In this document: piece by piece, positions 16,535 to 24,637 of the stretch
Layout of the letters: each line of letters starts with the position of its first letter
Numbering within the stretch: position 1 is the first letter of the stretch
Origin: an uncultured Oscillospiraceae bacterium
Lineage (GTDB): Bacteria; Bacillota; Clostridia; Oscillospirales; Oscillospiraceae
Assembly: GCA_910577805.1 (NCBI GenBank)
Contig: CAJTOE010000005.1
Coordinates: 1-38,464, forward strand
Direction: 5' to 3'
DNA length: 38,464 nucleotides
Notes under the pieces: generated by a model
Told to the model about the DNA's origin: nothing
The model's input: only the letters and a program-made list of their open reading frames with translations
Database searches by the model: none
Translations under genes and position numbers: made by a program

Positions 16535-16978
16535 TTACCCCCAGCTCCAGGTCTCCATATCCTGACTGCTGTAATATACTGTCGTCTCATTTCCCGCCTC
16601 GTCCCGCAGCACGACCGGAAACCATACGCTCTGCGCCGTCATAACCGGCGAGCCGGGCGTTTTGGAGAATCCGTCGTACCCTTCTGCCACGGGAAGCCGC
16701 TCCCAGGAGCTTCCGCCGTCCTGCGTGGCATAGATAACCGGTCCGGCATCCTGGGTGTACCGGCAGCTCAAAAAGCCTGTGCGTTCATCCCGGAACCCCG
16801 CGCCGGTCACCAGCTCATGGGGCGTATTTTCACACGAGGAAATCAGCTCCCAGCTTTCTCCGCCGGTCAGCTCCAGAGTGGTGGAGTAACCGGTGTTCCC
16901 GGCCGCTTTCACGCTGCACGCGCCTAAAAGCAGTACAGTCAGGCACAGCATCATGATTGTTTTTCCTCTTTTGTTCAT
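16535..16978 (-). CDS. Predicted lipoprotein with a BNR/Asp-box-like motif
   Basis: This is a 147-residue exported protein. A basic start, a hydrophobic stretch and the lipobox LLGAC (lipidated Cys21) mark it as a lipoprotein. The mature part contains YATQDGGSSWERLP, which resembles the Asp-box repeat of beta-propeller sialidase-like and Ycf48-like folds, but it is far too short for a full propeller. A GGAAAGGAGAGG site precedes the ATG, and the start overlaps the stop of the phosphopantetheinyl transferase gene by ATGA, so the two are cotranscribed. I do not recognise a function. Confidence 0.75.
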   Translation of the reverse strand: MNKRGKTIMMLCLTVLLLGACSVKAAGNTGYSTTLELTGGESWELISSCENTPHELVTGAGFRDERTGFLSCRYTQDAGPVIYATQDGGSSWERLPVAEGYDGFSKTPGSPVMTAQSVWFPVVLRDEAGNETTVYYSSQDMETWSWG

Positions 16979-17502
16979 ACGCCTCTCCTTTCCAAATGCA
17001 GATCACTTATCCATATAATTTCTTCCGGTCCCGCTTTCCGGGCGCATAATGCTCCGCGCCAGTTCTCCCCCTGGTAGAACGTAAAAATTTCCTGCTCCGC
17101 CCGCAGCTCCCCCAGCGGGAACTGGAGGCCCGTCCCCCGCTGCTTGCACAGACTCTCCTTTCCCGCCCAAATCTGCGCAAAATCCCCGTCCTGGTCCCCC
17201 CGCTCCCGGAGCCAGCGGCGTTCCTCCGGGGAACACACCCGGTCCAAAAGCCGGGCCTTGAAGGGTTTTATAATTTGGATGTCTATTCCCACCGGACTGT
17301 CCCCCAGGGCGCACAGGGCGTAGCCCCCGCTGTGGCTCAGATTAAAGTGCAGCTCCGGATGTTTGGGAAAAAACGGCTTTCCTCTCTCCGTGCGGGCCAG
17401 CTCCGGCAGCTCCTCCAGCCCCCACGTCTCCCGGACCGCCCGCTCCAGAAGGGGCCATGCCAGGGTCCGGCCGTTCTGGCCCTTCGTTCCGTATACCCGC
17501 AT
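16975..17502 (-). CDS. Sfp-type 4'-phosphopantetheinyl transferase
   Basis: This enzyme moves the phosphopantetheine arm from CoA to a serine of a carrier protein. The 175-residue reading from 17502 has FNLSHSGGYALCAL, GIDIQ (metal-binding Asp74) and IWAGKESLCKQRG (Glu116 and Lys120), the Sfp-family signatures. The second acidic metal ligand, usually Glu in GxDxE, is Gln76 here. AAGGAGG lies about 12 nt before the chosen ATG; an upstream in-frame ATG would add 15 residues. It is short for Sfp but complete. AcpP at 1983-2219 is the obvious substrate in this window, though a separate AcpS could exist. Confidence 0.87.
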   Translation of the reverse strand: MRVYGTKGQNGRTLAWPLLERAVRETWGLEELPELARTERGKPFFPKHPELHFNLSHSGGYALCALGDSPVGIDIQIIKPFKARLLDRVCSPEERRWLRERGDQDGDFAQIWAGKESLCKQRGTGLQFPLGELRAEQEIFTFYQGENWRGALCARKAGPEEIIWISDLHLERRGV

Positions 17503-17603
17503 GGCATGAATGCGCCTCCTTTTCTGTATATGCGAGATTTTTTGCATGATTTTTGAAAAAATCGGGAAAGCTACGTGAAATTCGGGAAAGGAATGATTTC
17601 ACC

Positions 17604-18047
17604 TTGGAAATAAACAATCAGGAGTACGGTAAGCTGGTCAACGCCAAATCCAAGCCCTCTCCTCTGGGCCGGGACATGCTCTGCGCCTTTTTGGTTGGCG
17701 GAGCCATCTGCGTCCTTGGTCAAGCTCTGCTGTCCCTCTACAAGAGCCGGGGCCTGTCCCAGGACGACGCCTCCGGCGCCGTGTCCATCACCCTGGTGCT
17801 GGCAGCGGCGCTGCTGACGGGACTGGGCTGGTTCGACAAGCTGGCAAAGTGGGCCGGGGCCGGTACGCTGGTCCCCATTACCGGCTTTGCCAACGCCATG
17901 GTCTCCCCGGCTCTGGAGTACAAAAGCGAGGGCATGATTACCGGCACGGCGGTCAAGCTGTTCACGGTGGCGGGGCCGGTGCTGGTGTTCGGCATCAGCG
18001 CCAGCGTGATCTATGGCGTGATTCTGGTCCTGTTCCGGCTTGTTTAA
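17604..18047 (+). CDS. spoVAC: Stage V sporulation protein AC
   Basis: SpoVAC is an inner-spore-membrane protein, part of the SpoVA channel that moves dipicolinic acid into the developing spore and out at germination. The 147-residue reading starts at a TTG with AAAGGA 11 nt upstream; an in-frame TTG at 17553 would add 17 residues. Features are YGKLVNAKSKPSPLGRDMLCAFLVGG, several membrane helices, and TLVPITGFANAMVSPALEYKSEG. SpoVAC normally precedes spoVAD and spoVAE, but here a terminator follows at once. It is therefore a stand-alone copy, either a dispersed component or an additional paralogue. Confidence 0.9.
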   Translation: MEINNQEYGKLVNAKSKPSPLGRDMLCAFLVGGAICVLGQALLSLYKSRGLSQDDASGAVSITLVLAAALLTGLGWFDKLAKWAGAGTLVPITGFANAMVSPALEYKSEGMITGTAVKLFTVAGPVLVFGISASVIYGVILVLFRLV

Positions 18048-18049
18048 AG

Positions 18050-18081
18050 AATACCCACGCCGTCTGTGCGGTGTGGGTATT
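18050..18081. terminator. Bidirectional terminator between spoVAC and the PilZ gene
   Basis: AATACCCAC (18050-18058) pairs with GTGGGTATT (18073-18081), with an inner CCG/CGG pair near the loop. The plus strand continues TTTAAA and the minus strand continues CTTTAAAC. It separates two convergent stop codons. Confidence 0.75.
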
Positions 18082-18087
18082 TTAAAC

Positions 18088-18786
18088 TCAAGTCGAGCTG
18101 CCCCGCATCTTGCGCTGAAGGGCGTAGATATTCTGGGTGATTTTTTCCTCATCGGCCTCGTTCAGCTCCAAAAACCGGCAGCCGTACTCATAGCCGTCCT
18201 TCCCCTTCTCCAGGATACGCAGGACCTGGCAGTACATGATGGAAGGCTCCCGGTCCTCAATCAGCTTTACCGTCAATAAAAGCCGGTCATTTTCCCAATA
18301 CTCACATTCAGAGGCAATACGCGCGCCGCCCACGCTGATGTTAATCAATTTACAGGGCCTTTCTCCGGCGTTGGTGCCGGTGAGCTTGGTCACCAGGGCC
18401 TTGGAATTGGTGTCCAGGCGGAAGAACGCCCGGTCATTTCCAATGTGAGTGACCGTAAGCTGTTCCACCTGCCAGACGTGCTTCGCCTTTGGAAAAATAA
18501 TACCCTCCAGGTAGACGGCCTTTTTCTCCCGGTCGTTGTATCCCCGCAGCTTGACCGGGATCGGGTCCTCCGACTCCTCGATGGACGCTTCGGTGATCTG
18601 GTGCAGCTCCGCCGTGGAGCCTCTGGGATATTTCAGCTTACCCACAAAGAGCAAATCACCCTCCATGGTGTTCGCCTCCACCCGGATATTGGAATACAGG
18701 TCGGACTCTGAGGACTCTTCCTGCGGCTGCTCTGCCTTCTCCGGATCCTTGGAGGACCGGCCTTGCAATAATCGAAACAAACCCAC
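18088..18786 (-). CDS. PilZ-domain protein (cyclic-di-GMP receptor)
   Basis: This 232-residue cytoplasmic protein has an N-terminal YcgR-like beta domain (roughly 35-110) and a C-terminal PilZ domain. The ligand motifs are both present: RAFFR at 119-123 (RxxxR) and NISVGG at 149-154 ((D/N)xSxxG). It therefore should bind cyclic-di-GMP. The start is a GTG at 18786 with GGAGAGG about 7 nt upstream. It has its own promoter. No flagellar or cellulose genes are nearby, so its output is unknown. Confidence 0.87.
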   Translation of the reverse strand: MGLFRLLQGRSSKDPEKAEQPQEESSESDLYSNIRVEANTMEGDLLFVGKLKYPRGSTAELHQITEASIEESEDPIPVKLRGYNDREKKAVYLEGIIFPKAKHVWQVEQLTVTHIGNDRAFFRLDTNSKALVTKLTGTNAGERPCKLINISVGGARIASECEYWENDRLLLTVKLIEDREPSIMYCQVLRILEKGKDGYEYGCRFLELNEADEEKITQNIYALQRKMRGSST

Positions 18787-18821
18787 AATATTTCCTCTCC
18801 TTACATGCTTTAGTCCGGTTC

Positions 18822-18850
18822 ATTATAGTCTAAAAAAACGAAATTGGCAA
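18822..18850 (-). promoter_or_regulatory. Promoter of the PilZ gene
   Basis: On the minus strand, -35 TTGCCA (complement of 18845-18850) and -10 TATAAT (complement of 18822-18827) are 17 bp apart. The predicted transcript starts near 18815, giving a short leader before the GTG start. Confidence 0.75.
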
Positions 18851-18969
18851 GAGTATAAAAATCTTCCGGGCGTTTTTCCCCTCCTTCCCGTCCATACTGG
18901 ACATAGGGACGGCTTGGTCCGTCCCCTTGCTTGCACGTTTCTATTTTTTTCAGGAAGGAGGCGATTCCT

Positions 18970-20055
18970 ATGCAGCAGCAACGCAGGCCCCGCCGGAGGC
19001 TGGCCGCTGTGCTGGCTCTTGCCCTGGTGCTGTCGCTCCAATCCGGCGCGTCCGCCCTGGAGGAGGAGCCGGCTGTCTCCGCCGCCGCGTTCGGCCTCTC
19101 CCAGACCCCGGAGGAGGTCATTCCCCTGGGCTGTGCGGTGGGCATCAAGCTGTTCTCCCAGGGTGTGCTGGTGGTGGGGCTGTCCCCCATTGAGACCTCC
19201 AGCCGCTCCGTGTCCCCCGGCCGGACCGCCGGACTGAAAACCGGCGACGTCATCACCCACATCAACGGCCAGGAGGTCAACACCATCGAGCAGGTCCAGG
19301 CCCTTTTGAAAAAGCTGGGCGGACAAAAGCTCACCCTGCGGGTGCTCCGGGGCGAAAAGACCCTTCAGCTTGCCGCGTCCCCCGTCCAGAGCGTCCAGGG
19401 CGCGTATCAGCTGGGCGTATGGCTGCGGGACTCCATGGCCGGTATCGGCACCCTCACCTTTTATGACCCGGACACCGGCGTATTCGCGGCCCTGGGCCAC
19501 GGCATCAACGACGTGGATACAGCCATGCTCATGCCCCTCCACGCAGGCAGCATCATGCCCGCCAGCGTGGTAGACGTAAAGAAGGGGGCCAACGGAAGCC
19601 CCGGCGAGCTTCACGGCAGCTTTGATCTGACCCGCGACCTGGGCAGTCTGTACGCCAACACCCAGCTTGGCATCTACGGCGTGCTGGAGGACGACATGGA
19701 CGGCGTGCTGGGTCCCACCCCCGTGGCGGACCGGAGCGAGATCACCTTAGGCGAGGCCACCATTTTGTCCAACATCCAGGGGGAGCAGGTGGAGGAATAC
19801 ACGGTCAATATCACCCACATCTACCCCAACGTCCCCGGCGAGACCCGGAACCTCATGGTGGAGGTCACCGACCCCAGGCTGCTGGAGACCACGGGCGGCA
19901 TTGTGCAGGGCATGAGCGGAAGCCCCATCCTGCAAAACGGCCGGCTCGTAGGCGCGGTGACCCACGTGCTGGTCAACGACCCCACCCGCGGCTACGGCAT
20001 TTTAGCGGAATCCATGCTGGAGCAGGCCGTCTGGCAGCAGGCGCAGGTATCCTGA
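18970..20055 (+). CDS. spoIVB: SpoIVB serine peptidase
   Basis: SpoIVB is made in the forespore, is secreted into the space between the two membranes, and cleaves SpoIVFA so that pro-sigma-K is processed in the mother cell. The 361-residue protein has an N-terminal signal/anchor (RRRLAAVLALALVLSL), a PDZ domain at about 65-135, and an S55 peptidase domain with His177 in LGHGIND, Asp301 and Ser316 in GIVQGMSGSPI. GGAAGGAGG precedes the ATG at 18970. It is somewhat shorter than the Bacillus subtilis protein, but the catalytic residues are present. I did not find a convincing forespore promoter. Confidence 0.93.
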   Translation: MQQQRRPRRRLAAVLALALVLSLQSGASALEEEPAVSAAAFGLSQTPEEVIPLGCAVGIKLFSQGVLVVGLSPIETSSRSVSPGRTAGLKTGDVITHINGQEVNTIEQVQALLKKLGGQKLTLRVLRGEKTLQLAASPVQSVQGAYQLGVWLRDSMAGIGTLTFYDPDTGVFAALGHGINDVDTAMLMPLHAGSIMPASVVDVKKGANGSPGELHGSFDLTRDLGSLYANTQLGIYGVLEDDMDGVLGPTPVADRSEITLGEATILSNIQGEQVEEYTVNITHIYPNVPGETRNLMVEVTDPRLLETTGGIVQGMSGSPILQNGRLVGAVTHVLVNDPTRGYGILAESMLEQAVWQQAQVS

Positions 20056-20080
20056 TCGTATAACGGCTCCCCGCAGACAG

Positions 20081-20121
20081 AACAAGCTGCTGGAGGATCA
20101 TTGATCCTCCAGCAGCTTGTT
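20081..20121. terminator. 20-bp perfect palindrome spanning the nrdR stop codon
   Basis: The 20 bases 20081-20100 are the exact reverse complement of 20102-20121, with one central base. One arm covers the last codons of nrdR; the other lies between the two convergent genes. On the plus strand it is followed by TAATTCTT, so it can end spoIVB transcription. It may act on both genes. Confidence 0.75.
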
Positions 20122-20553
20122 TAATTCTTCCACGAACGTATTCAGGTCCTTGAACTGCCGGTAGACCGAGGCGAAGCGCACATAGGCCACTTGATCTACG
20201 TGCTTGAGCCGCTCCATCACCTGTTCGCCGATGGCCAAAGAGCTGACCTCCCGTTCGATCCGGCTTTGCAGGTTCTGCTCGATCTCCAGCGCAATGTTCT
20301 CCAGGGTGTCAAAGGACACCGGCCGCTTTTCGCAGGCCCGGACCAGTCCCCCCAGGATCTTGTTCCGGTCGAAGCTCTGCCTGCTCCCGTCCTTTTTAAT
20401 GACCATCAGGGGCAGAGACTCCATCATCTCGTAGGTGGTAAAGCGCTTGTGGCAGGCCAGGCACTCCCGGCGGCGGCGGATGCTGGCCCCCTCGTCGGCG
20501 GGGCGGGAATCCACAACCTTGCTCTCTAGATGGGCGCAATAGGGACATTTCAT
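20098..20553 (-). CDS. nrdR: Ribonucleotide reductase repressor NrdR
   Basis: NrdR senses ATP/dATP and represses ribonucleotide reductase genes. The 151-residue protein has the N-terminal zinc ribbon (Cys3, Cys6, Cys31, Cys34, in MKCPYC and RRRECLAC) and the ATP-cone domain (VIKKDGSRQSFDRNKILGGL). Starting at 20553 gives the canonical MKCPYC start. Its last codons are half of a 20-bp palindrome that looks like a terminator. The upstream neighbour is a divergent symporter gene; no nrd genes are in the window. Confidence 0.95.
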   Translation of the reverse strand: MKCPYCAHLESKVVDSRPADEGASIRRRRECLACHKRFTTYEMMESLPLMVIKKDGSRQSFDRNKILGGLVRACEKRPVSFDTLENIALEIEQNLQSRIEREVSSLAIGEQVMERLKHVDQVAYVRFASVYRQFKDLNTFVEELNKLLEDQ

Positions 20554-20618
20554 ACATTTTCCGCCTTTCTGTTCTGCGGCAACCCTTCCGGGCATACGCT
20601 CCAGAGGGGTGATGGCGT

Positions 20619-21857
20619 TTGGAATGGTTTTCCTGGGGCTTGCTGGGGTTATTTCTCTTTACAGGCTTATATTGCAGCTTGGAGTGCCGGTTCTTCCCGC
20701 TGCGGCACTGCGGTGTCTGGCTCAGAGCCACCGTGGGCTCTCTGCCCAAACGGGACCGCTCCACCGGCGTGTCCTCCGTCCAGGCCCTGGCCGCCGCGCT
20801 GGCCTCCACCATCGGCACCGGCTCCATCGCCGGGGTGGCCGCCGCCATCTGGCTGGGAGGACCGGGGGCGGTATTCTGGATGTGGGTGTGCGCCCTGCTG
20901 GGGATGTCCACCAGTCTGGTGGAAAAAACGCTCTCTGTCCGCCGGCACGTCCCGGCCCCCGGCGGCGGCTGGCAGGGAGGCCCTATGTTTTATCTCAAAA
21001 ACCGGGTCCTGGCGGTCTGGTTCGCCCTGGCCTGCATCCCGGCCACTTTGTCCGGCGGGAATCTGGTCCAGTCCGCGTCTATCTCCGCCGCCCTGCAAGG
21101 GCTTTTCGGCTGGGACCCTCTGCCGGTCGGCCTTGTCACCGCGCTCCTGGCGGGGCTTATCATGGCCGGAGGCTTCCGGCGGGTGGCGGGGGCCGCGTCA
21201 GTGCTGGTGCCGGTAATGGCGGCGCTCTACCTGGGCGGCGGCGGGCTGATTCTGTTCTTACGTGCCTCGGAAATCCCGGCGGCGCTGGCCCTCATTTTCC
21301 GGGACGCCCTCTCCCCGCGGGCCATGGTCTACGGCGTGGCACGGGGCATCTTTACCAACGAGGCGGGGCTGGGCACCTCCGCGATGGCCCACGGCGCGGC
21401 CCAGACGGACCACCCCGCCCGCCAGGGCATGTGGGGGATATTTGAGGTGTGCGTGTCCACCCTTCTGGTGTGCAGCGTCACCGCGCTGGCCATCCTGCTG
21501 ACCGGCGCGCCCGACACCGCCGCCGCCTTCGGGAGCGTGCTGGGGCCGGGGGGCCGGGGCATCGTGTCCCTGAGCCTGGTGCTGTTCGCCTTCTCCTCCA
21601 TCCTGGGGTGGAGCTGCTACGGCAGTCAGGCCCTCCGCTTTCTCTTCCGCCGGGACGTCCCCGCTTACCGGGCCGTGTTTCTGGGCTGCATCGTCCTGGG
21701 AGCGGTGGCGGATGCAAGTCAGGTGTGGCGGCTGGTGGACCTGTGCAACGCCCTTCTGGCGCTGCCCAATCTGTTGGGGCTGCTGGTCCTGGCCCCGGAG
21801 GCCGTGCGTCTGCTGGAGGCCTTTATTTCTTCGCCCTGGAAAAATAATCCTGGGTGA
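20619..21857 (+). CDS. Sodium:alanine symporter (AGCS family) 1
   Basis: This 412-residue inner-membrane protein co-transports alanine or glycine with sodium. It has about ten hydrophobic segments and family motifs: STIGTGSIAGVAAAIWLGGPGAVFWMW, GGPMFYL, and ARGIFTNEAGLGTSAMAHGAA. The start is a TTG at 20619 with GAGGGGTGA upstream; an ATG at 20612 is in another frame. Its 3' end overlaps the convergent paralogue by 35 bp. It is shorter than the paralogue, lacking some N-terminal residues, but the core is complete. Confidence 0.9.
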   Translation: MEWFSWGLLGLFLFTGLYCSLECRFFPLRHCGVWLRATVGSLPKRDRSTGVSSVQALAAALASTIGTGSIAGVAAAIWLGGPGAVFWMWVCALLGMSTSLVEKTLSVRRHVPAPGGGWQGGPMFYLKNRVLAVWFALACIPATLSGGNLVQSASISAALQGLFGWDPLPVGLVTALLAGLIMAGGFRRVAGAASVLVPVMAALYLGGGGLILFLRASEIPAALALIFRDALSPRAMVYGVARGIFTNEAGLGTSAMAHGAAQTDHPARQGMWGIFEVCVSTLLVCSVTALAILLTGAPDTAAAFGSVLGPGGRGIVSLSLVLFAFSSILGWSCYGSQALRFLFRRDVPAYRAVFLGCIVLGAVADASQVWRLVDLCNALLALPNLLGLLVLAPEAVRLLEAFISSPWKNNPG

Positions 21858-23208
21858 GCTTCACGACTACGCCGGACAACAGCAGCAGAGCCGCCAGGTT
21901 GGGAATGGCCATCATGCCGTTGAGGGTGTCGGAGATGTCCCACATGAGACGGCCGGAGCCGGTGGCCCCCGCCACGCAGACCAGAATGAACAGGAGCTTA
22001 TAGCCCAGGCTCACCGCCCGGTTTCCGCCGGTGAGGTAGCCCCAGCACTGCTCGCCGTAGTAGCTCCAGCTCAAAATGGTGGACAGTGCAAAGAACAGCA
22101 GACTGATCTGAATGATGGTCCCGCCCAGGGTGCCGGGCAGGATGGAGTTGAAGGCGTACACCGCCGCCGCACCGTTGGAGGCGTAGGCTGACAGGGCCTC
22201 CTCCCCCAGCTCCATGCCGGAGAGCAGAATCGCCAGCGACGTGATCGTGCAGATCACAATGGTGTCAATAAAGACCTCGAACACGCCCCAGATGGCCTGC
22301 TCGGCGGGCTCCTCGGTGGAGGAGGCCGCGTGGGCGATGGGGGCGGAGCCTAAACCGGCCTCATTGGAGAACACGCCTCTGGCGAAGCCCTGGCGCATGG
22401 CGGTCATAATGGCGTAGCCGAACACGCCGCCGCCTACGGACTCCAGGCTGAAGGCGCTGGAGAAAATGGCCTGGAAGGCCGCGGGGAGCTGGGTAATACG
22501 CAGGAGGATGACCAGAATACCGGCCAGGATATAAAACACCGCCATAAAGGGCACCAGCAGAGAGGTCACCTGACCGATGCGCTGGACCCCGCCCAGCACC
22601 ACCACCGCTACGATAGCCGCCAGCACCAGGCCGGAGGCCAGATGGGGGATGCCGAACAGGCCGTTGAGTGCCCCGGCGATTTCCGTGCTCTGGGAGATGT
22701 TCCCGATGCCGAAGGAGGCCAGTCCGCCCAGCACGGCGAACAGCACCGCAAGCCATTTCCAGCTCTTCCCCAGACCGTTTTCGATATAGTACATGGGACC
22801 GCCGTGGAACACGCCCTCCGGGGTGGTATTGCGGAACTTCACCGACAGAGCAATCTCCGCGTATTTGGTACACATGCCAAAGAAGGCGGACACCCACATC
22901 CAGAATACAGCGCCGGGGCCTCCCACGAAAATCGCCCCGGTGACGCCGGCGATATTGCCGGTGCCTACCGTACCTGCCAGCGCGGTGGTCACCGCCTGGA
23001 AGGGGCTGAGATTCTTGCCGTGGTCCTTCTCCCGCTTCTGGAACAGGGAGCCGATGGTGTGCTTCATAATATAGCCAAACCAGCGCACCTGAATCCAGCC
23101 GGTACGCGCGGTGAGATATACGCCGGTGCCCACCAGCAGAAGCAGCATCACAGGACCCCAGACAAAGCTGTTGACCGCATCGTTGACCGCTTCGATTCGC
23201 TCGATCAT
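21823..23208 (-). CDS. Sodium:alanine symporter (AGCS family) 2
   Basis: This 461-residue membrane protein is the full-length AGCS paralogue. It shows GTVGTGNIAGVTGAIFVGGPGAVFWMW, GVFHGGPMYYIE, and ARGVFSNEAGLGSAPIAHAA, the sodium/substrate-binding signatures. An AGGGAGG site precedes the ATG at 23208. It shares only the general family pattern with the gene at 20619-21857, so the two are diverged copies or independent acquisitions, not a recent duplication. Tail-to-tail overlap with that gene leaves no room for a normal terminator. Confidence 0.93.
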   Translation of the reverse strand: MIERIEAVNDAVNSFVWGPVMLLLLVGTGVYLTARTGWIQVRWFGYIMKHTIGSLFQKREKDHGKNLSPFQAVTTALAGTVGTGNIAGVTGAIFVGGPGAVFWMWVSAFFGMCTKYAEIALSVKFRNTTPEGVFHGGPMYYIENGLGKSWKWLAVLFAVLGGLASFGIGNISQSTEIAGALNGLFGIPHLASGLVLAAIVAVVVLGGVQRIGQVTSLLVPFMAVFYILAGILVILLRITQLPAAFQAIFSSAFSLESVGGGVFGYAIMTAMRQGFARGVFSNEAGLGSAPIAHAASSTEEPAEQAIWGVFEVFIDTIVICTITSLAILLSGMELGEEALSAYASNGAAAVYAFNSILPGTLGGTIIQISLLFFALSTILSWSYYGEQCWGYLTGGNRAVSLGYKLLFILVCVAGATGSGRLMWDISDTLNGMMAIPNLAALLLLSGVVVKLTQDYFSRAKK

Positions 23209-23244
23209 TCGGTTTTCCTCCCTTTTGAAAAATTTTTATAAAAG

Positions 23245-23277
23245 GGCCGCCGCAAAGTATTACGCTCTGCGGCGGCC
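23245..23277 (-). terminator. Terminator after eno
   Basis: GGCCGCCGCA (23245-23254) and TGCGGCGGCC (23268-23277) form a perfect 10-bp stem with a 13-nt loop. On the minus strand it is followed by CTTTTATAAAAATTTTT, so it ends the glycolytic operon. Confidence 0.85.
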
Positions 23278-23302
23278 TTTGTTCACATATTTACAGGTTC
23301 CC

Positions 23303-24604
23303 TCAGCGCAGGTTGAAGAAGGCCTTCATGCCGGGGTACTCCGCCACGTCGCCCAGCTCCTCCTCGATGCGCAGCAGCTGGTTGTACTTGGCCACGCGGT
23401 CGGTGCGGCTGGGAGCGCCGGTCTTGATCTGGCCCGCGTTCAGCGCCACGGCGATGTCGGCAATGGTGGCGTCCTCGGTCTCGCCGGAGCGGTGGGACAC
23501 GATGGCGGTGTAGCCGGCCCGGTTGGCCATCTGGATGGCGTCCAGGGTCTCGGTCAGGGTGCCGATCTGGTTGACCTTGATGAGGATGGCGTTGCCCACC
23601 TTCTTCTCAATGCCCTCCGCCAGACGGGACACGTTGGTGACGAACAGGTCGTCGCCCACCAGCTGCACCCGGTCGCCGATAGCCTTGGTCAACATGGCCC
23701 AGCCTTCCCAGTCGGTCTCGGCCATGCCGTCCTCCAGGGAGATGATGGGGTACTTGTCGGCGAAATCGCTCCACATGTCCACCAGGTCCTGCTGGCTCAT
23801 CTCACGGCCGGACTTGGGCTGGACATACATCTTCTTCTCGTCGTTCCACCACTCGGAGGAGGCGGCGTCGATGGCGATCTTGAAATCCTCGCCGGGCTTG
23901 TAGCCGGCCTTCTCCACGGCCTGGACAATGACCTTCAGCGCGTCCTCGTCCGCGGCCAGGTTGGGGGCGTAGCCGCCCTCGTCGCCCACGCCGGCGGCGG
24001 GGGTGCCGTTCTCCTTCAGGACCGTCTTCAGGGTGTGGAACACCTCGGCGCAGCGGCGCAGGGCCTCCCGGAAGCTGGGGGCGGAGACAGGCATGATCAT
24101 GAACTCCTGAATCTCCACGTTGTTGGTGGCATGTGCGCCGCCGTTGAGAATGTTCATCATGGGCACGGGCAGCTGCTTGGCGTTCACGCCGCCGATATAG
24201 TTATAGAGGGAGTTGCCGGTGGCCTCGGCAGCGGCCTTGGCGCAGGCCAGGGACGCGCCCAGAATGGCGTTGGCGCCCAGGCGGTCCTTGTTGGGGGTGC
24301 CGTCCAGCTCGATGAGGGCCTTGTCAATGGCTACCTGGTCCAGGACGTTGGTGCCGATCAGCGCCTCGGCGATCTCGGTGTTCACGTTGGCCACGGCCTT
24401 CTCCACGCCCTTGCCCAGGTAACGGCTCTTGTCGCCGTCCCGCAGCTCACAGGCCTCATAGATGCCGGTGGAAGCGCCGGAGGGCACAGCGGCGCGGCCC
24501 ATGGTGCCGTCTTCCAGAATGACCTCCACCTCAACGGTGGGGTTGCCGCGGCTGTCCAGGATCTCGCGGCCGATCACGTCTACGATTGCGATCATCTGCT
24601 TCAT
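23303..24604 (-). CDS. eno: Enolase
   Basis: Enolase converts 2-phosphoglycerate to phosphoenolpyruvate. The 433-residue protein has the N-terminal REILDSRGNPTVEVEV, PSGASTGIYEA, metal-binding SLEDGMAETDWEGW, VGDDLFVTN, the catalytic-lysine segment ILIKVNQIGTLTET and the signature SHRSGETEDATIADIAVA. AAGGAG lies 10 nt before the ATG at 24604. It is the last gene of the minus-strand glycolytic operon, 33 nt after gpmI. Confidence 0.97.
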   Translation of the reverse strand: MKQMIAIVDVIGREILDSRGNPTVEVEVILEDGTMGRAAVPSGASTGIYEACELRDGDKSRYLGKGVEKAVANVNTEIAEALIGTNVLDQVAIDKALIELDGTPNKDRLGANAILGASLACAKAAAEATGNSLYNYIGGVNAKQLPVPMMNILNGGAHATNNVEIQEFMIMPVSAPSFREALRRCAEVFHTLKTVLKENGTPAAGVGDEGGYAPNLAADEDALKVIVQAVEKAGYKPGEDFKIAIDAASSEWWNDEKKMYVQPKSGREMSQQDLVDMWSDFADKYPIISLEDGMAETDWEGWAMLTKAIGDRVQLVGDDLFVTNVSRLAEGIEKKVGNAILIKVNQIGTLTETLDAIQMANRAGYTAIVSHRSGETEDATIADIAVALNAGQIKTGAPSRTDRVAKYNQLLRIEEELGDVAEYPGMKAFFNLR

Positions 24605-24637
24605 AAAATAATAACTCCTTTCTGAATGAAACCGGGA

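Noticed and set aside
17520..17604. Forespore (sigma-G) promoter before spoVAC
   Set aside because: TGTATA and CATGATT are present but only about 14 bp apart, too close for the consensus.
18900..18960. Terminator-like hairpin GGGACGG/CCGTCCC before spoIVB
   Set aside because: Seven-base stem and the T-rich stretch is too far downstream; function not supported.
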